Below are positions 19,674 to 28,031 of a stretch of 64,000 nt of DNA, one piece after another (the first letter of the stretch is position 1; every line of letters starts with the position of its first letter). This DNA is from Methanobacterium sp. Its GTDB lineage: Archaea; Methanobacteriota; Methanobacteria; Methanobacteriales; Methanobacteriaceae. The translations under genes were made by a program, and so were the position numbers. The stretch spans positions 148,223 through 212,222 of the forward strand of contig JADFDH010000003.1 in the NCBI GenBank assembly GCA_018263005.1, given 5' to 3'. Under the pieces are notes generated by a model. It worked only from the letters and a program-made list of their open reading frames with translations, did no database searches and was not told the origin of the DNA.

Positions 19674-20552
19674 ATGAGCTTTACTGGTAAAAAAATCTTA
19701 GTCACCGGACATAATGGTTTTCTGGGAAAAAATATAGTTAATACATTAAATAAATTAAATGCTGAAATTTTAACATTAACGGATGGAAAAGGGAATAGGA
19801 TAGATATAAGAGATTGGAAGAGCATTAAAGAATCATTACAAGCGGAATCGGTGGATGTGATTTATCATCTGGCCGCGGAAACTTTTGTTCCTTCCTCTTA
19901 TGAAGATCCTCGGAAAGTATATGAAGTGAACCTGTTAGGTACATTGAATATTTTAGAGCTAGCCCGAATTATTAATGTTAAAAAAATAATATACACCAGC
20001 TCATATGTTTACGGCACCCCCCAATATTTACCAATCGATGAGAAACATCCCATAAATCCGAATAATCCCTATTCAAGAAGTAAATTATTGGCAGAACAAC
20101 TTTTAGATGCGTATTATCATGATTTCGGATTGAAATATGTGGTTTTCAGACCTTTTAATATATACGGTAGAGGTCAGTCCCCTAATTTCCTAATCCCCGC
20201 CATTGTGAAACAATTAAAAAATGGTAAGATTATCTTAAAGGACTGTAAACCCCGAAGGGATTTCATACATGTTCAAGATGTGGTAGAAGCCCTGATCGTG
20301 GGATTGAAACTAAAAAAGGATTCAGACATCTTTAATATTGGATGTGGGAAAAGTTATAGTGTCAGGGAGATAGTAAATAAGATCATCCACACCTACGGTA
20401 AACCAGTAGAGGTAATATGCAGAGAAGAAACAAGAAGACAGGAAGTAATGGATACCGTTGCCAATATCCAAAAGGCTAAGGATGTTTTAGGATGGCAACC
20501 GCATGTTGATATAGATAAAGGACTGGCAGATGTTGTAAAAGATATTATCTGA
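19674..20552 (+). CDS. SDR-family nucleotide-sugar epimerase or reductase
   Basis: A 292-residue extended SDR enzyme, cytoplasmic. It has the NAD(P) loop VTGHNGFLGKN, the AAETFVP and NLLGTLNILE segments, the catalytic YSRSK (Tyr-x-x-x-Lys) and RPFNIYGRGQSPNFLIP. The overall pattern is closest to GDP-6-deoxy-4-keto-hexose reductases and UDP-glucose 4-epimerases. Placed ten bases after the nucleotidyltransferase and in the same operon as the 4,6-dehydratase, it may reduce or epimerise the 4-keto sugar made by that enzyme. This is inference from context. The start ATG has only a weak upstream GAG. Confidence 0.85.
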   Translation: MSFTGKKILVTGHNGFLGKNIVNTLNKLNAEILTLTDGKGNRIDIRDWKSIKESLQAESVDVIYHLAAETFVPSSYEDPRKVYEVNLLGTLNILELARIINVKKIIYTSSYVYGTPQYLPIDEKHPINPNNPYSRSKLLAEQLLDAYYHDFGLKYVVFRPFNIYGRGQSPNFLIPAIVKQLKNGKIILKDCKPRRDFIHVQDVVEALIVGLKLKKDSDIFNIGCGKSYSVREIVNKIIHTYGKPVEVICREETRRQEVMDTVANIQKAKDVLGWQPHVDIDKGLADVVKDII

Positions 20553-20673
20553 TTAAGATATTTTATCAAATTTTAGATGCGAAAATTCATGGAATACTAA
20601 ATTACCAATAGAATACTAAAGTGACAAATTATTAAGGACAAATAGTTCAGAATAATAGATATAGGGGCACATA

Positions 20674-21792
20674 ATGCATCGAATAGCGATTTTAACCATG
20701 AATATTGTTAAGGGGGGTGGAATAACCTCTGTTAATAATCTTATAAAAATTTTAAATCCCATTAGTGATGAACTGCATCTGATAAGCACCTATGACCAAG
20801 GAGGGGAAAATCTCTTCCAAGACTCTAATATTAACACATCATTCATAACCCATAAAGGAGGTGGATCAAAGTTAAGTAGAACCTTAAATATAATATGGAC
20901 CCAAATAAAGATGTCATATGCATTGTTGAAATTAATTAATCATATCGAGACGGTTTATCTGGTAGGGGATACTCTATTTTTACCCGCTTTAATCTCTAAG
21001 ATTTTCAATAAAAACATCATCACGGCCCTTTTATCTTCATCGGTACAGATAAACGAAGCGGTAAATGACAGTTTTCATCGGGAAATAAAACTGGTTGCAG
21101 AATTGAACTATAAATTATCAGACCTCATAATAATCTATTCCAAATCACTAATTAATGAATGGTCACTGGATAAATATAAGGATAAAACACATATTATTCA
21201 AGAGCATTTCCTGGATTTTGACAGATTCAAGATCACCAAAAAATATGAGGAAAGAGAAAAAATAGTAGGATACCTAGGACGATTAAGCTATGAAAAAGGT
21301 ATAATGGAATTAATCCAGGCAATTCCAGCCATCAAAGATAGAATAGAGGATGTATCTTTTCTAATCGGAGGAACCGGACCACTGGAAGATGAGATCGTAT
21401 CAGAATTGGAACAAAATAATCTTACCAAACAGGTGCAACTTACAGGATGGATTCCTGATTCAGATTTTGTAGACACTCTAAACCAACTGAAATTATTAGT
21501 AATACCATCAGAAACAGAAGGACTTCCCTATATAATATTAGAATCCATGGCCTGCGGAACCCCTGTACTTGCTACGAATGTTGGATCAATTCCGGATTTG
21601 ATAAATGATGGTGATAATGGATTTATCATGGAGGATAACTCTGTTGAATCTATATCTATGAATATTAGTAGGGTGTTAGAATTTTCTCAACTGGATAAGA
21701 TAGCCCGGGAGGCTCAGTCTTTTGTGGAAAAAAAATTTAACTATGAAACAGCTGTTAAAAATTATGAATCTATGCTGGATCAGTTCCAGTAA
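20674..21792 (+). CDS. Family 4 glycosyltransferase
   Basis: A 372-residue GT-B glycosyltransferase. N-terminal loop GGGITSVNNL; C-terminal domain with IVGYLGRLSYEKGIMELI, FLIGGTGPLEDE, LTGWIPDSDF and the motif ETEGLPYIILESMACGTPV with the usual E-x7-E pair and VGSIPDLI. GGGG lies upstream of the ATG. It overlaps the 5' end of the following membrane-protein gene by about 29 bases, so the two are translated together. It is a likely mid-chain enzyme of the same surface glycan; the sugar is unknown. Confidence 0.92.
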   Translation: MHRIAILTMNIVKGGGITSVNNLIKILNPISDELHLISTYDQGGENLFQDSNINTSFITHKGGGSKLSRTLNIIWTQIKMSYALLKLINHIETVYLVGDTLFLPALISKIFNKNIITALLSSSVQINEAVNDSFHREIKLVAELNYKLSDLIIIYSKSLINEWSLDKYKDKTHIIQEHFLDFDRFKITKKYEEREKIVGYLGRLSYEKGIMELIQAIPAIKDRIEDVSFLIGGTGPLEDEIVSELEQNNLTKQVQLTGWIPDSDFVDTLNQLKLLVIPSETEGLPYIILESMACGTPVLATNVGSIPDLINDGDNGFIMEDNSVESISMNISRVLEFSQLDKIAREAQSFVEKKFNYETAVKNYESMLDQFQ

Positions 21793-23680
21793 ATATCTGA
21801 ATGATTTAACGGATGATACTAATTATCCTAATGTACATAATCTTCAGAAAATCCTTATAATAACTGCTTTTCTATCCATAACCGCCTCATCAGTAATAAT
21901 CGGTTTAACCGGCTCGGCAACTGGTTATGAACTTTCCATCTACCAGGCCTATCCCCATTATTTATGGTTTTTTGTTATCTTGACCATGTTCTGCGGAATT
22001 TCAGTATTAGTATACCAATCATTCCAGAAGAAACCCTCCCATTTATGGATAGCTGCTTTAATAGCCCTTATCTGGATTAACGTTTTAATCATGTTATTAC
22101 CCTTGTTTAGGGATTATTTTATAATGGGAAGAGGAGATGTGCTCACCCATATTGGCTTTGCCAAGGATATAATCAGCACCGGAAATTTTGAAAGCATAGG
22201 AATATTCGGTGAAAACCTGTATCCCTTGATGCATATTAACATGGTAGAATTTTTTTATTTCAGCGGTATTAACCTCAATATTAATTCTAAGATAATACCC
22301 ATATTCTATTACCTGTTTTTTATCCTTGCTTTGTATTTATTAGGTAAAGAAGTAACAAAAGACACCGCTAAGACTGTCCTCATCATGGCCTTAGGTTCTA
22401 TACTGTTTTTACAATTTGAAACCTCAATGCTTTCCCCATCCATTGAAGGATTTTATTTACTCCCCTTTCTTATGTACTTATTCTATAAAACAAGAACATC
22501 CAATAAAAAATTTGTTGAATATGACTTGCTTTTCATTTTATACATAATCTTTATTCCCTTCTTCCATCCCGGAGAACTAACCTTATTCTTAATAATTATC
22601 CTAGCATTCATCTACCTTTCCAATAGAATATATCAAATGATTCTGAAAACCAGTTTCCCTAATAAGTTAATGATGTCCTCGATTAATGATAACTCAACAA
22701 TATTCCTATTAATCATTGTGATATGGTCTATCTGGTTCACATCCTTTTCTTTATTCCTGGATAAGGCGAGTATGGTGATTAACTGGTTTTTACATGAGAT
22801 AGGTACCAGTAATATGCAACAGTACCTCAGCATTTTAAGCAGTACCAACCTCTCCATCCCTAATTTCATATCATTAGCCATCAGTTTGTACGGGCAATAC
22901 ATCCTATTTTTCTTATTAGCACTCTTAGCCTGTGTTATTGTGTTGAAGGGAACCATCTTCTCCAAAGAAGAGGATGATTTGAAGAAACTGGATTTGAACA
23001 TCTTCACCTACATCATATTATTCCTTCTTTTCCTGGTCTTCGTTTTACTCAGCTTCGTGAGTTTTGTTGGTGTGGAATTTAATCGGGTGCTAAAATATGA
23101 AATGCTAATAGCGATTATTCTAAATGGATTGTTCCTTTCATCCTATTTCCATAATAAAAAACCAAAAATCAGGAAATACGGACTCATATTTATAATTTTT
23201 TTCCTGATGATAACCGGAGTTATAGGATTATTCAATGCCTATCCCTCACCATTAACTAAAACATCTAACTATCAAACAAGTGAGATGGAGTTAACCGGAG
23301 AGAACTGGTTTATAAATTACAGGGACTCTGTTCTGATCATCGATAATAATTTAAATTTTTATTATGGACAGATCCTCCGATTTAACGATGCCATTAAAGG
23401 TGTGAAATACAATCTCCAGAATAAACCAATCATATACACCGGCCCGGACCATTTCAATTACCAGAATAAATCTTATTATGGGGAAACATACGATACAAAC
23501 TTTTATTATATTGATATGACACTTTTAAGAATCGCATATCCAGATCTTTATCCCGAATATAAGGATAAATGGAGATACACACCAGCAGATTTCAGTAAAC
23601 TGGATAACACAGATAAAAGCGCCTATAGAATATACAATAACGGCGATTATCGGATTTATTACATACTGGGAATAGCATAA
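21764..23680 (+). CDS. Large multi-span membrane protein of the glycan locus, unknown function
   Basis: About 640 residues with roughly 12 hydrophobic segments followed by a C-terminal soluble part rich in Tyr and Asp. The first large loop carries GRGDVLTHIGFAKDI, an acidic loop placed as in GT-C membrane glycosyltransferases, and FFHPGELTLF later resembles the same class. I therefore suspect a lipid-linked-sugar-dependent transferase or a glycan polymerase, but I do not recognise the family. The start is uncertain: ATG 21764 overlaps the previous gene by 29 bases, while a TTG at 21722 would give 71 bases; neither has a clear ribosome binding site. It is the last gene of the plus-strand run before the converging methyltransferase. 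Confidence 0.75.
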   Translation: MNLCWISSSKYLNDLTDDTNYPNVHNLQKILIITAFLSITASSVIIGLTGSATGYELSIYQAYPHYLWFFVILTMFCGISVLVYQSFQKKPSHLWIAALIALIWINVLIMLLPLFRDYFIMGRGDVLTHIGFAKDIISTGNFESIGIFGENLYPLMHINMVEFFYFSGINLNINSKIIPIFYYLFFILALYLLGKEVTKDTAKTVLIMALGSILFLQFETSMLSPSIEGFYLLPFLMYLFYKTRTSNKKFVEYDLLFILYIIFIPFFHPGELTLFLIIILAFIYLSNRIYQMILKTSFPNKLMMSSINDNSTIFLLIIVIWSIWFTSFSLFLDKASMVINWFLHEIGTSNMQQYLSILSSTNLSIPNFISLAISLYGQYILFFLLALLACVIVLKGTIFSKEEDDLKKLDLNIFTYIILFLLFLVFVLLSFVSFVGVEFNRVLKYEMLIAIILNGLFLSSYFHNKKPKIRKYGLIFIIFFLMITGVIGLFNAYPSPLTKTSNYQTSEMELTGENWFINYRDSVLIIDNNLNFYYGQILRFNDAIKGVKYNLQNKPIIYTGPDHFNYQNKSYYGETYDTNFYYIDMTLLRIAYPDLYPEYKDKWRYTPADFSKLDNTDKSAYRIYNNGDYRIYYILGIA

Positions 23681-23805
23681 AAGAAACAAATCAGTTCAGG
23701 GGGGATATAATAAAGAAAAAAAATCTATTGAAAACAGAATAAAAAAGAAAAAAAACCATCAACAGAAATAGAATAAAAAAAAACCATCACATATGAAATG
23801 TTAAA

Positions 23806-24660
23806 TCATCGGATTTTCTCAGCCAGGATCATGTCCTGATAATCCAGATAATACTCTCTCCCCGACCAGGACCCATAATGGATAGGCCTTAAAATATTTA
23901 ATCCATTTTTTTTATATAAATCACAGATATATGATTCATCATAACAAACCACATCTTCCGGTATTCTTAGATTGGTGGTTCGGAAATTATCCATCTCATA
24001 TTTAAAATCAATTTCACTTCGATTAGCATTCATAAGTTTTATCACTTCTTCATCTGATAAGAAATAAGAAATCAAACATTTACCATTAGTTTTCAACACC
24101 CGGGAAACCTCCCCTAAATAATTTTCTATCTCATCAGGTAACATATGGGTAAATACCGATCCGAGAAATACCAGATCAAAGGACTCATCTTCAAAGGGGA
24201 AAATAAATTTCTCTGCCAGATGTGCTCCGGAGGGGTTGTAATATTTATTATACACATCAACCCGAGTGAAGTGAAAATTAGGATATTTAGTGGATATATT
24301 CTTCCTACACCAATCTATTCCTTTTTCACTAATATCGAAACCCTCATATCTTCCATTCTCATCCAGATAATTAGTTAAGGGTATGGCTTTTCTACCAATA
24401 CCACTACCCACATCCAAAAAGTGACCATCCGGTTTAAGACCACACAGATCCTGGAAGTATCCCTGGAAAATTTCCCCATTCCTCCGGAATTCACCAATAC
24501 TACGGGGCCCGTCAAACATCAGCCTGGTGGGGGGAATTAAAGGGTCATTCTTACCGGTTATGCTATTCATAACATCTTTAGTCCCATATATTAGATAAAT
24601 TCCACTGGAAAAGATTCTGGGAAATTTTTCTTTTAAAAATACTTTAAGATATGCTTTCAT
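23806..24660 (-). CDS. Class I SAM-dependent methyltransferase
   Basis: A 284-residue cytoplasmic protein with a Rossmann methyltransferase domain from about residue 75: motif I FLDVGSGIGRKA, motif II YEGFDIS, and SFDLVFLGSVFTHMLPDE with the post-strand acidic and aromatic residues typical of class I enzymes, then RVLKTNGKCLISYF. It is the third gene of a minus-strand group (two methyltransferases and a family 2 glycosyltransferase) inside the glycan locus, so a sugar O-methylation or other modification of the surface glycan is likely. Substrate unknown. Confidence 0.85.
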   Translation of the reverse strand: MKAYLKVFLKEKFPRIFSSGIYLIYGTKDVMNSITGKNDPLIPPTRLMFDGPRSIGEFRRNGEIFQGYFQDLCGLKPDGHFLDVGSGIGRKAIPLTNYLDENGRYEGFDISEKGIDWCRKNISTKYPNFHFTRVDVYNKYYNPSGAHLAEKFIFPFEDESFDLVFLGSVFTHMLPDEIENYLGEVSRVLKTNGKCLISYFLSDEEVIKLMNANRSEIDFKYEMDNFRTTNLRIPEDVVCYDESYICDLYKKNGLNILRPIHYGSWSGREYYLDYQDMILAEKIR

Positions 24661-24703
24661 GGATTCTCAACTTACATTCTTGATATGGGTTAGCCTATAT
24701 TTC

Positions 24704-25717
24704 TCACTCTATTAGATCGTCTATGTGACTTCTCTTTACCATTGAGATGTATCTTTCCAGATCTATCTTAAAAAAGCTACCGATAATAGCCATTGCTGAA
24801 TAGAATTTGATGATATGGGATCCCTTTAATGATTCTGTGAAAAACTCCCGACTTTTAGCCCAGTCTTTGTTATGTAAACATTTCCTTCCGAGTAAAAAAT
24901 TTAGATCATACAGGTCTCTATTTTTCGATTTTATGATATCATCTAGATCTGTTTTTAATTCTTCCCTCTCTTTCTGGGATAGATTGTTATAGAAATTTAT
25001 AGAAGTTTCCCATTGTGATTTTAGCATTTTAAATGCGTTTTTGGTTGTGATCTGACCTCTATGATGTCTCCAGTAACCTAGAACTGTATCATCGAAATAA
25101 AAATCACCAAATCTGCTCAGGGCTAGCCAGGTAGGATAATCAACAAAGGGAATATTAGAAGGCTGTTGAAACCCTCCAATTCCCAGTAATGCTCTTTTTT
25201 CACATATCACTGTACATGCGGTGATGAAGTTGTTTAATAAAAGCCTGTCCAATGTTTTATTTGCCGTTAAGTTTTGGGGGATGGAATCCAGTCTGATCAT
25301 ACGTTCCAGTTTACCTTCTTTATTCACCATCTCAGCATTACCACAACATAAAACCACATCATGATTTTCTAAGGTCTCCATCTGTCTTTCCAATTTATAT
25401 TCTGGCCAGTAATCATCTCCCTCTAATATTGCAATGTAATCTCCATTAGATAATCCCAACACACGATTATATAATTTTTTAAGCTGATAAATTCCCTGGT
25501 TTTCCTGCTTCAGGTATATTATTCTCTCATCATCATATTCCTTGATTATATCTGCTGTGTTATCGGTGGATCCGTCATCTATGATTACCTGCTCCCAGTA
25601 AGGATAGGTTTGAGCTCTTACACTGTCTATGCATTGCCTGATATAATCCTGATGATTATAGGTGGGTGTTATAATGGTTATTACTGGTTTCATCTTTGTT
25701 TCATAATTTTTGTACAT
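24704..25717 (-). CDS. Family 2 glycosyltransferase
   Basis: A 337-residue GT-A inverting glycosyltransferase. It has the N-terminal VITIITPTYNHQDYI, the nucleotide-binding VIIDDGSTDNT and the metal-binding EGDDYW; the C-terminal region holds an extra helical segment. AAGAAGA lies upstream of the ATG at 25717; an internal ATG at 25693 would also fit the family. It follows a methyltransferase gene with only 26 bases between them. It adds a sugar to the glycan assembled by this locus; the donor is not readable. Confidence 0.92.
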   Translation of the reverse strand: MYKNYETKMKPVITIITPTYNHQDYIRQCIDSVRAQTYPYWEQVIIDDGSTDNTADIIKEYDDERIIYLKQENQGIYQLKKLYNRVLGLSNGDYIAILEGDDYWPEYKLERQMETLENHDVVLCCGNAEMVNKEGKLERMIRLDSIPQNLTANKTLDRLLLNNFITACTVICEKRALLGIGGFQQPSNIPFVDYPTWLALSRFGDFYFDDTVLGYWRHHRGQITTKNAFKMLKSQWETSINFYNNLSQKEREELKTDLDDIIKSKNRDLYDLNFLLGRKCLHNKDWAKSREFFTESLKGSHIIKFYSAMAIIGSFFKIDLERYISMVKRSHIDDLIE

Positions 25718-25743
25718 GATATCTTCTTTATAATAATCAATCC

Positions 25744-26388
25744 TTAATCAGCGAGTTTTCCGACCATTATAAATTCTTCTGAAAACAGATTCGGCCGGAT
25801 TTTAGCAATATTATATTCTAATTTAGGGAAAACACATAAAATAGGTATAAATGGAGCTATATCGAATTTAAATATATTAAAGCCGCCTTCACTTAATAGT
25901 TCCCGGGCGCTTTTTTCTGTGAAAAATCTCAGATGGGAATTGTCCAGTATGCCGCTTTCTTCATACTCAAATTTACCCCTGAGGAGTTTCATTCGTATAA
26001 AAATATTTGCGATATTGGGAAGAGCAACCACGATATAACCGTTCTTGTTAAGGTACTTCTTCAATTTTTTTATAACCTCTAATGGTGATCGAAGATGTTC
26101 CAGAACATTAGAAAAAAGAATAACATCGAAATAATTATCAGGATAACCTAAATCTTCTAAAGTTTCTATATCAGCGTTTATAACATCCTGACAATATTTT
26201 CTCGCTTCATATGATGAATCTTCATCTATTTCTATACCGGTGACTGTGCAGCCATTATTAGCTAGTCTTTTTGATATTCTACCGGAGGCACAGCCTATTT
26301 CTAATACTTTTTTATCATTACCTACCAGTTCTATTACTTTTACCTGAGATCCGTAAGGATCACTGTTGAATTCATCATAAATCGACAT
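25744..26388 (-). CDS. Class I SAM-dependent methyltransferase
   Basis: A 214-residue cytoplasmic methyltransferase: motif I VLEIGCASGRISKRL, acidic end of strand 2 GIEIDED, DVILFSNVLEHLRSP, LNKNGYIVVALPN and HLRFFTEKSA, the pattern of the Methyltransf_11/23 group often found in O-antigen type loci. It is the first gene of a minus-strand group and is divergent from the flippase gene, sharing a 63-base promoter region. Probable sugar or lipid-intermediate methylation; substrate unknown. Confidence 0.87.
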   Translation of the reverse strand: MSIYDEFNSDPYGSQVKVIELVGNDKKVLEIGCASGRISKRLANNGCTVTGIEIDEDSSYEARKYCQDVINADIETLEDLGYPDNYFDVILFSNVLEHLRSPLEVIKKLKKYLNKNGYIVVALPNIANIFIRMKLLRGKFEYEESGILDNSHLRFFTEKSARELLSEGGFNIFKFDIAPFIPILCVFPKLEYNIAKIRPNLFSEEFIMVGKLAD

Positions 26389-26451
26389 AAATACTCGCTC
26401 ATTTAAATTTATGATAAATCATTAATAAGTGTTTCATATAGATAAAGAATT

Positions 26452-27885
26452 ATGGAATCTCCCCGAATTATAAAAAATACTGTTACCTTCTTTATTGCAC
26501 AGATAATAAGTTATCTGTTGATATTCATTTACTCCATCTACACTGCCCGATATTTGGGACCTGATGATTTTGGTATTCTAACCTTTGGTCTTTCACTTAT
26601 CGGTATTTTGGGGATATTCACGGATTTAGGACTTAATACTCTGATGACCCGGGAGATAGCCCGGGATAATACTAAAAATCTGCAATATTTCAGCAATTTC
26701 ATAACCATTAAATGTGTTTTAGTTTTTCTTGTATTCTTATTCTCCTTGATTATCATATATTTCCTGAACTACTCTGGAGTTACTGTCTTTGTAGTTTTTA
26801 TTTTACTGATTTATTTGGTGTTTAATACATTTTCAGGGAGTTTTTATTCATTATTCCAGTCCTATGAGAAACTTGAATATCAATCTGTAGGAGTTTTACT
26901 GGGCAGTATCTTAACCTTAACCGGAGTTTTACTGGCTGTCTATTTTAGATTAAATGTAGAAGCATTCGCTTCTATTTATTTGATAGCAGGAATGGTCTCA
27001 TTAATTTATGCGGTGGTCATTGCTTATCGTAATTTTATTATACCAAAGATAAGCATTGAATTAGGTTTCTGGAAAAAGAATATTAAAATCGCCTTAGGTT
27101 TAGGTTTAATCGGTATTTTTGCCACGGTATATGTTTGGATAGACTCTACAATGCTTTTTTTAATTCAGGGCAATGAAGCTACTGGTCTTTATGGTGCTGC
27201 ATATAAAATCGTGTTAACTTTACTGTTCATTCCCACCGCCATAAATTTAGCGGTTTTCCCGGTTATGTCCCGTTATTTCAGCAGTAGCCAGGATTATCTG
27301 AAGACCATCACCGAGAAATATTTTAAGTACATGTTAACCATTGCCTTTCCCATGGGTGTGCTGGTGACTCTACTGGCGCCGCAAATAATCTTAATCCTCT
27401 ATGGAGATGAATATCTTAATTCTACTATTATAATGCAAATACTCATCTGGGGGACGGTGTTCACCTTCCTAAACGCAGCATTCGTCCAGTTCTTCCAATC
27501 CACTAACCAGGAACTGGTGGTTACCAAGGTCACTGGAATATGGATGGTGTTGAATATCCTGTTGAACCTACTCCTGATACCATCCTATAGTTATATTGGG
27601 GCCAGCATCAACACTTTCATAACCGAGTTGGGTGTTGCTCTTTTCTTGATGATTGCTTATTATCGGACGGAATACATGTTCGAGAAAAGGAAGTTCCTGA
27701 ATTTGATCTTTAAAATATTACTGGCTAGTGTATGTGTAGGGGTTGTTGTCTGGTATTTACAGTTCCTGAACCTGTTTATTTTAATAATCCTAGGAGTATT
27801 ATTATACTTGGGCCTGGCCTATCTGCTTAAAATCATCGATGAAGATGATATTAAGTTGCTGAAGAATGTAGTAAATCCTGATTAA
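26452..27885 (+). CDS. Oligosaccharide flippase of the polysaccharide export (MOP) superfamily
   Basis: A 477-residue integral membrane protein with 12-14 hydrophobic segments. The start (NTVTFFIAQIISYLL, then YTARYLGPDDFGILTFGLS and FTDLGLNTLMTREIAR) is the classical Wzx-type flippase N-terminus. Its expected role is to turn lipid-linked oligosaccharides from the inner to the outer membrane face, after which they can be placed on surface proteins or wall polymers. It is divergent from the methyltransferase gene and is the only clear flippase of the locus. No oligosaccharyltransferase (AglB) is visible in the window, so the final acceptor is unknown. Confidence 0.92.
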   Translation: MESPRIIKNTVTFFIAQIISYLLIFIYSIYTARYLGPDDFGILTFGLSLIGILGIFTDLGLNTLMTREIARDNTKNLQYFSNFITIKCVLVFLVFLFSLIIIYFLNYSGVTVFVVFILLIYLVFNTFSGSFYSLFQSYEKLEYQSVGVLLGSILTLTGVLLAVYFRLNVEAFASIYLIAGMVSLIYAVVIAYRNFIIPKISIELGFWKKNIKIALGLGLIGIFATVYVWIDSTMLFLIQGNEATGLYGAAYKIVLTLLFIPTAINLAVFPVMSRYFSSSQDYLKTITEKYFKYMLTIAFPMGVLVTLLAPQIILILYGDEYLNSTIIMQILIWGTVFTFLNAAFVQFFQSTNQELVVTKVTGIWMVLNILLNLLLIPSYSYIGASINTFITELGVALFLMIAYYRTEYMFEKRKFLNLIFKILLASVCVGVVVWYLQFLNLFILIILGVLLYLGLAYLLKIIDEDDIKLLKNVVNPD

Positions 27886-28001
27886 ATTATTTTATGAAAA
27901 TATTCGGTTAAATTAACAAATTTAGGATGAAACTTCAATATGGAATGGAAACTTCTAATCCATAAAATATCAGCATTATACTGATTAATAATGTCTGTTT
28001 T

Positions 28002-28011
28002 AAAAAAAAAA
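28002..28011 (-). terminator. T-tract terminator candidate
   Basis: A run of ten A on the plus strand (T10 on the coding strand), about 20 bases beyond the stop of the 2099-residue adhesin gene. Confidence 0.4.
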
Positions 28012-28031
28012 GTGGAAAATTTAGTAATTAT

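Noticed and set aside
21722..21792. Possible frame-shift fusion between the glycosyltransferase and the membrane protein
   Set aside because: Both proteins have complete domains with normal ends; a short overlap of separate genes explains the frames.
15457..27885. Horizontal transfer island for the glycan locus
   Set aside because: No tRNA, integrase or insertion sequence is seen at the borders, and base composition by eye is like the rest of the window; a k-mer or codon-use test would be needed.
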